Assembly: GCF_023238625.1 (NCBI RefSeq)
Contig: NZ_CP096670.1
Location: 3,080,501 to 3,144,500 of the forward strand
Source of the DNA: Agarivorans sp. TSD2052
GTDB lineage: Bacteria; Pseudomonadota; Gammaproteobacteria; Enterobacterales; Celerinatantimonadaceae
Length of the DNA stretch: 64,000 nt
Direction: 5' to 3'
A program made the position numbers and the translations under genes. Below, in pieces: positions 63,066-64,000 of the stretch (the stretch's first letter is position 1; each line of letters starts with the position of its first letter). The notes under the pieces were generated by a model. That model saw only the letters and a program-made list of their open reading frames with translations. It did not search any database and was not told where the DNA came from.

Positions 63066-64000
63066 ATGGCAGACTTAGAGCAGATCCGAACAAAAATAAC
63101 AGAGCTCGATCAATCGCTATTATCTTTACTCACTGAGCGTCGCCAACTCAGCGTTGAAGTGGCTAAAAGCAAAATAGAAAACCCCAAAGCTATTCGCGAC
63201 CAAGAGCGCGAGCAGCTATTGCTGGTAAAGCTGATCAATAAAGGCCGCGAATTAGGCTTAGATGCGCACTATGTAACGCAGCTTTACCACACAATTATTG
63301 AAGACTCGGTGCTCTCTCAACAAGCCTTTCTGCAAGGTATTACTAACCCTGATAAACATACGCCGGCGGTACGTGTCGCATTCTTGGGTAATAAAGGGTC
63401 ATACAGTAATATTGCCACCCATCAATACTTCTCTCGTTACAAAAAACAAATTGTTGAGTTTGGCTGTAGTGGCTTCCAAGACATTGTAGATACCGTTGAA
63501 TCTGGCCAAGCTGATTACGGTATGTTGCCGATTGAAAATACTAGCTCTGGCAGTATTAATGAAGTTTACGACGTCATGCAGCATACCAGTTTGTCTATTG
63601 TGGGTGAGTTATCGATAGCTATCGACCACTGTGTTTTAGCACACCCTAACGCTAATTTAGAACACATTACGACCTTGTATGCGCACCCTCAACCTTACGC
63701 GCAATGCAGTGCTTACCTACGAACTTTAGCAAGCACTCGAGTTGATTTTGTTGATAGTTCATCAAAAGCAATGGAAGTGGTCGCCAGCGGCGACGACTTA
63801 ACGGTTGGTGCGATTGGTAGTCAGGTCGGCGGCGAAATGTATGGCCTACAAGCGCTAAAAACAAACATTGCCAATCAGCAACAAAACTATACTCGTTTCA
63901 TTGTGGTATCTCGTAAACCGGTCGATGTTGCTGAACAAGTGCCAGCTCGCACGACCTTTATCATGTCTACTGCACAACAGGCAGGCTCGTTGGTTGAAGC
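63066..64000 (+). CDS. pheA: Bifunctional chorismate mutase/prephenate dehydratase PheA (C-terminus cut by window edge)
   Basis: Converts chorismate through prephenate to phenylpyruvate, the committed route to phenylalanine. About 311 residues are present and the frame is open at the window end. The chorismate mutase domain covers about residues 1-90 (LEQIRTKITELDQSLLSLLTERRQLSVEVAKSK). Prephenate dehydratase follows from about 103 (VRVAFLGNKGSYSNIATHQYF), with GMLPIENTSSGSINEVYD near 155-172 and NYTRFIVVSRKP near 278-289. The regulatory ACT domain would start close to the cut. AGGGA precedes the ATG. Controlled by the attenuator directly upstream. Confidence 0.96.
   Translation, partial: MADLEQIRTKITELDQSLLSLLTERRQLSVEVAKSKIENPKAIRDQEREQLLLVKLINKGRELGLDAHYVTQLYHTIIEDSVLSQQAFLQGITNPDKHTPAVRVAFLGNKGSYSNIATHQYFSRYKKQIVEFGCSGFQDIVDTVESGQADYGMLPIENTSSGSINEVYDVMQHTSLSIVGELSIAIDHCVLAHPNANLEHITTLYAHPQPYAQCSAYLRTLASTRVDFVDSSSKAMEVVASGDDLTVGAIGSQVGGEMYGLQALKTNIANQQQNYTRFIVVSRKPVDVAEQVPARTTFIMSTAQQAGSLVE

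Noticed and set aside
1-64000. Mobile elements, prophage, CRISPR arrays, toxin-antitoxin or defence islands.
   Set aside because: No transposase, integrase, Cas, restriction or toxin genes and no regularly spaced repeats were seen. Only the gene at 34015 hints at transfer by composition.

Overview
The window looks like ordinary chromosome from a marine gammaproteobacterium of the Alteromonadales/Vibrionales type. An Agarivorans-like organism would fit, but genus cannot be fixed without a search. Pointers are the raiA-pheL-pheA order, the neighbouring crl and frsA genes, a VCA0751-like second FabH, an SmrA-type Smr protein, DUF1127 and DUF3149 small proteins, and polysaccharide hydrolases (GH8, GH2). 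I see no phage, transposon, integrase or CRISPR array. Gene density is high and strand switches are usually marked by clear intrinsic terminators.

Layout. 1-3187 (minus): oppA-oppB-oppC peptide importer, with a terminator-like hairpin between oppA and oppB. 3756-6419: adhE behind a candidate FNR class II promoter. 6546-13725: DUF3108 protein, GcvA-like LysR divergent from a DUF1127 protein, PilZ protein coupled to an SDR, TraB/GumN protein, DUF3149 miniprotein, SmrA, M32 carboxypeptidase. 13934-16634: orphan solute-binding protein, orphan small protein, FabH-like synthase. 16648-19483 (minus): cobT-cobS-cobC plus an LprI-like protein. 19627-23062: response regulator with a degenerate HD-GYP domain, YchJ, PurU and a conserved hypothetical. 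23230-23313: tRNA-Tyr.

23535-33661: orphan binding protein, AcoR-type sigma-54 activator divergent from an aldehyde dehydrogenase with a good -24/-12 promoter, GH8 oligoxylanase-like lipoprotein, SDR/LysR pair, GH2 beta-mannosidase. 34015-34692: AT-rich unknown gene. 34697-39469 (minus): SixA-like phosphatase, proB-proA, crl, frsA. 39566-43818: NCS2 purine permease, PepD, DinB with a LexA box. 43984-47490: MOSC-reductase-ferredoxin fusion, VOC protein, PAS-GGDEF cyclase. 47491-52324 (minus): YeeZ-like protein, ltaE, cinA, msrP, msrQ. 52375-52595: two tandem minus-strand terminators that may bracket a small RNA. 52619-56426: GalR-like repressor, pdxH, slt. 56462-61971 (minus): yejA-yejB-yejE-yejF. 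62460-64000: raiA, a phe leader peptide with attenuator, and pheA (cut by the window end).

Main themes are peptide uptake and turnover (Opp, Yej, PepD, M32), fermentative and aldehyde metabolism (AdhE, AcoR/ALDH), hemicellulose use (GH8, GH2, GalR-like regulator), c-di-GMP signalling (PilZ, GGDEF, dead HD-GYP) and molybdenum redox chemistry (MsrPQ, MOSC fusion). Nothing here is clearly a new defence or mobile system. The best candidates for something undescribed are the possible small RNA at 52375-52540, the sigma-54 control region at 26095-26290 and the MOSC fusion at 43984-45858.
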